Origin: an uncultured Clostridia bacterium
GTDB taxonomy: Bacteria; Bacillota; Clostridia; UMGS1810
Direction of reading: 5' to 3'
Assembly (NCBI GenBank): GCA_934463165.1
Contig: CAKSJG010000009.1
Location: forward strand, 1-64,000
Length of the DNA stretch: 64,000 bases
Shown here: in pieces, positions 62,088 to 64,000 of the stretch
Numbering within the stretch: position 1 is the stretch's first letter
Layout: each line of letters opens with the position of its first letter
The notes under the pieces: model-generated
What the model saw: the letters and a program-made list of their open reading frames with translations, nothing else
What the model was told of the DNA's origin: nothing
The model's database searches: none
Translations under genes and position numbers: made by a program

Positions 62088-63119
62088 ATGAAGCTTACGA
62101 TTAATCAAATTAATGATGTGACAAACGGAGCTGTATATATAACGGAGCAAAACGGAGGTGTAGAATTTCACAGATTCACCGCAGAAGCGGAAAATCTGTA
62201 TAAAAACACCAAGGATTATGGCCTTCTGCTTGCGCCTGCAGGCATAAGACTTTGTTTTGAAACCGACAGTACAACGCTTGTTTTAAAAGGAATTACATAT
62301 CAAATATCCGAGGTGCGTTCATTTTATGCAATAGATATAATAAAAAACGGCGCTCTCATTGACTCAATAAAGAATTATGATGATGAGCTAAAGAGAATTG
62401 AACATTATTCCGACAGGCAATATCCTCTCGGAGAGTTTCAAAAAAAAATTTTTTTGGGTGAGGGCGCTAAAAAGCTTGAAATTCACTTGCCGTACAGCGT
62501 AAGGCTGACGCTGACCGATGTTGAATTGGATGACGGATGCAAAACTGAACCTGTAAAATATGAAAAAAAACTGTTTGCCTACGGCGATTCAATTACCCAA
62601 GGATTCGATGCGCTTCATCCGTCCGAAAGATATACGGCAAGACTTTGCGATGCTTTGGGTGTTGAAGAATGTAATAAGGGGATCGGCGGAGCAAAATTTG
62701 TGCCGAAACTTGTTGAAATCCCCGAAGAAATCGAGCCGTCCTGTATTACCGTTGCATACGGAGTCAATGACTATTGCAGCGACAAAAAAATCACAATACA
62801 AAACAACTGTCATAACTTTTTATATAACCTGACAAAAAACTATCCGAATTCGCAGATTTTTGTAATTTCGCCTATCTGGAAAAATGACGGAGCAGAAAAC
62901 CATGATTTCAGTGATTTTACCGATATGTGTATGCTTATCGGTAAAGAGACAGAGGGGTTTAAAAACGTCAGACATATATGCGCATATGATTTTGTTCCTC
63001 ATAATCCGAAATATTATGCGGATAAGGCTGTCGTTCATCCGAATGCAGACGGTTTTGAATTTTATTTTAAAGCTCTTTACAACGAATTGAGGAAATATAA
63101 TGTATACAACCATATTTAA
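62088..63119 (+). CDS. SGNH/GDSL-family esterase with N-terminal beta domain
   Basis: ATG 62088 is chosen after GGGGAG. The 343-residue protein has an N-terminal beta domain (about 1-155) like that of CE2-type or related carbohydrate esterases. An SGNH hydrolase domain follows: nucleophile Ser168 in YGDSITQGFD, GIGG, Asn in YGVND and His317 in VVHPNADGF. No signal peptide is present, so it acts in the cytoplasm, probably deacylating an imported sugar. It lies between the SDR and the GRE activase, overlapping the latter by 20 bases. Confidence 0.87.
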   Translation: MKLTINQINDVTNGAVYITEQNGGVEFHRFTAEAENLYKNTKDYGLLLAPAGIRLCFETDSTTLVLKGITYQISEVRSFYAIDIIKNGALIDSIKNYDDELKRIEHYSDRQYPLGEFQKKIFLGEGAKKLEIHLPYSVRLTLTDVELDDGCKTEPVKYEKKLFAYGDSITQGFDALHPSERYTARLCDALGVEECNKGIGGAKFVPKLVEIPEEIEPSCITVAYGVNDYCSDKKITIQNNCHNFLYNLTKNYPNSQIFVISPIWKNDGAENHDFSDFTDMCMLIGKETEGFKNVRHICAYDFVPHNPKYYADKAVVHPNADGFEFYFKALYNELRKYNVYNHI

Positions 63120-63999
63120 CATACAGCACTTTTCGGTAAATGACGGTCCGGGAATAAGAACAGTAGTGTTTTTTAAAGGATGTCCGCTGAGTTGTGCATG
63201 GTGTCATAATCCCGAAAGCAAATCAAAGGAAAAAGAACTTTCCTTTGCCGTGAAGAATTGTACGCTGTGCGGCAAGTGCGCGGCAGTTTGTCCGAATGGG
63301 GTACACACGTTTGAAAACGGGATGCATCTTACAGACCGCAATAAATGCAGTCTGTGCGGCAAATGCGCCGACGTCTGCGTTATGTCGGCGCTTGAAATAC
63401 TCGGAAAAAGGCTCACATGCGAGGAAATAATGCTTGAAATCGCAAAGGACGATGTCTTTATTACCGCGGACGGCGGTGTTACGTTTTCGGGCGGAGAACC
63501 GTTTATGCACTTTGAGGCTCTGTATGAGCTTTTGAAATTATGCAAAATAAAAGGGTACTCAACTTGTATAGAAACATCCGGTTACGCAAATACCGAAAAT
63601 ATAATCAAGGCATCGGAGTATACCGATTGGTTTTTATATGACTGCAAAGAAACGGATCCCGAAAATCACAAGAAATTTATCGGGACTGACAACTCTCTTA
63701 TTTTGAAAAATCTTTCAGCCCTAAACGATGCCGGAGCAAAGGTAATACTGCGCTGCCCGATAATTCCCGGTGTGAATGACCGCGCGGAGCATTTTGAAAA
63801 TATTGCCGCTCTTTCAAAAAAATATACCTGCATTAAGTCCGTTGAATTTATGCCGTATCATCCGCTCGGAATTCAGAAGGCAGTTCAGATAGGAAAGACA
63901 TCTGCTTTCAGCAATGAAAACTTCATGGATAAAAAGAGGTTAGAAAGACTTTGTGCGGCGGTAAAAAATAAAATGACAGTTCCCGTAAAGATAAATTAA
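63100..63999 (+). CDS. Glycyl radical enzyme activase for the second GRE
   Basis: The start overlaps the esterase end by 20 bases (ribosome site GAGGAAAT). The 299-residue protein has the radical SAM motif at Cys28, Cys32 and Cys35 (GCPLSCAWC). Two ferredoxin-type clusters (CTLCGKCAAVCPNG and CSLCGKCADVCVMSA), FSGGEP and CPIIPGVND complete it. It would install the glycyl radical on the GRE three genes upstream. It is longer and more complete than the first activase in the window. It ends with TAA one base before the window edge. Confidence 0.95.
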   Translation: MYTTIFNIQHFSVNDGPGIRTVVFFKGCPLSCAWCHNPESKSKEKELSFAVKNCTLCGKCAAVCPNGVHTFENGMHLTDRNKCSLCGKCADVCVMSALEILGKRLTCEEIMLEIAKDDVFITADGGVTFSGGEPFMHFEALYELLKLCKIKGYSTCIETSGYANTENIIKASEYTDWFLYDCKETDPENHKKFIGTDNSLILKNLSALNDAGAKVILRCPIIPGVNDRAEHFENIAALSKKYTCIKSVEFMPYHPLGIQKAVQIGKTSAFSNENFMDKKRLERLCAAVKNKMTVPVKIN

Positions 64000-64000
64000 A

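Noticed and set aside
1..64000. CRISPR arrays, prophage or IS transposase genes
   Set aside because: No regularly spaced repeats, phage structural genes or transposase domains were found on reading; the repeats present are single palindromic elements.

Overview
The window is AT-rich DNA from a Gram-positive anaerobe, most likely a spore-forming, probably gut-dwelling member of the Clostridia (inference). The basis is: S-layer homology (SLH), cohesin and dockerin domains, a YtfJ-type sporulation gene, a CIRCE-controlled groESL operon, two oxygen-sensitive glycyl radical enzymes (GREs), rubredoxin plus rubrerythrin, a tmRNA, and strong AGGAGG-type ribosome sites with occasional TTG/GTG starts. 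No phage, IS transposase or CRISPR array was found.

Layout. 1-18.3 kb is a plus-strand block of cell-surface genes: a giant cohesin/dockerin protein cut by the window edge, a two-cohesin protein, an SLH protein with a transglutaminase-like domain, an O-acyltransferase pair (MBOAT, carrying an internal amber codon, plus an AlgJ/DHHW-like partner), a membrane-anchored small protein, and two BspA-type leucine-rich-repeat proteins that share an identical 93-bp leader. 18.5-24.5 kb holds a GRE with its activase, a GH36 raffinose-synthase-like glycosidase, and rubredoxin and rubrerythrin. 24.7-28.1 kb is a large secreted polysaccharide-deacetylase-like protein. 28.3-32 kb is ychF, groES-groEL and tRNA-Asp. 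32-39.8 kb carries a minus-strand AraC regulator, M55 peptidase and YitT protein, divergent from a uronate block (uxaC, an iduronidase-like GH39, a uxuB-like SDR), then a DUF624 protein and rnhA.

39.8-52.2 kb is a long minus-strand housekeeping array: tex, and rsuA-folC-dacF-ytfJ-DUF2953-scpB-scpA-M50-lysA-lipoprotein-SseB. 52.3-58.2 kb is a degraded, repeat-rich stretch. It has a convergent small-RNA/small-hydrophobic-peptide locus that looks like a type I toxin-antitoxin system, an AEC transporter, a decayed sigma/anti-sigma pair plus a second remnant of the same family, tmRNA, trmB, and mosaic palindromic repeats. 58.2-64 kb is an AraC regulator divergent from a four-gene operon: second GRE, SDR, SGNH esterase and GRE activase.

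The strongest leads for undescribed biology are the convergent RNA/peptide locus at 52.4-52.7 kb, the two unassigned GRE systems (both with a Cys-x-Glu active-site motif), a C-terminal domain shared by four secreted proteins, the duplicated leader, and the mosaic repeat family. All functional assignments come from reading translated sequence; no database search was run.
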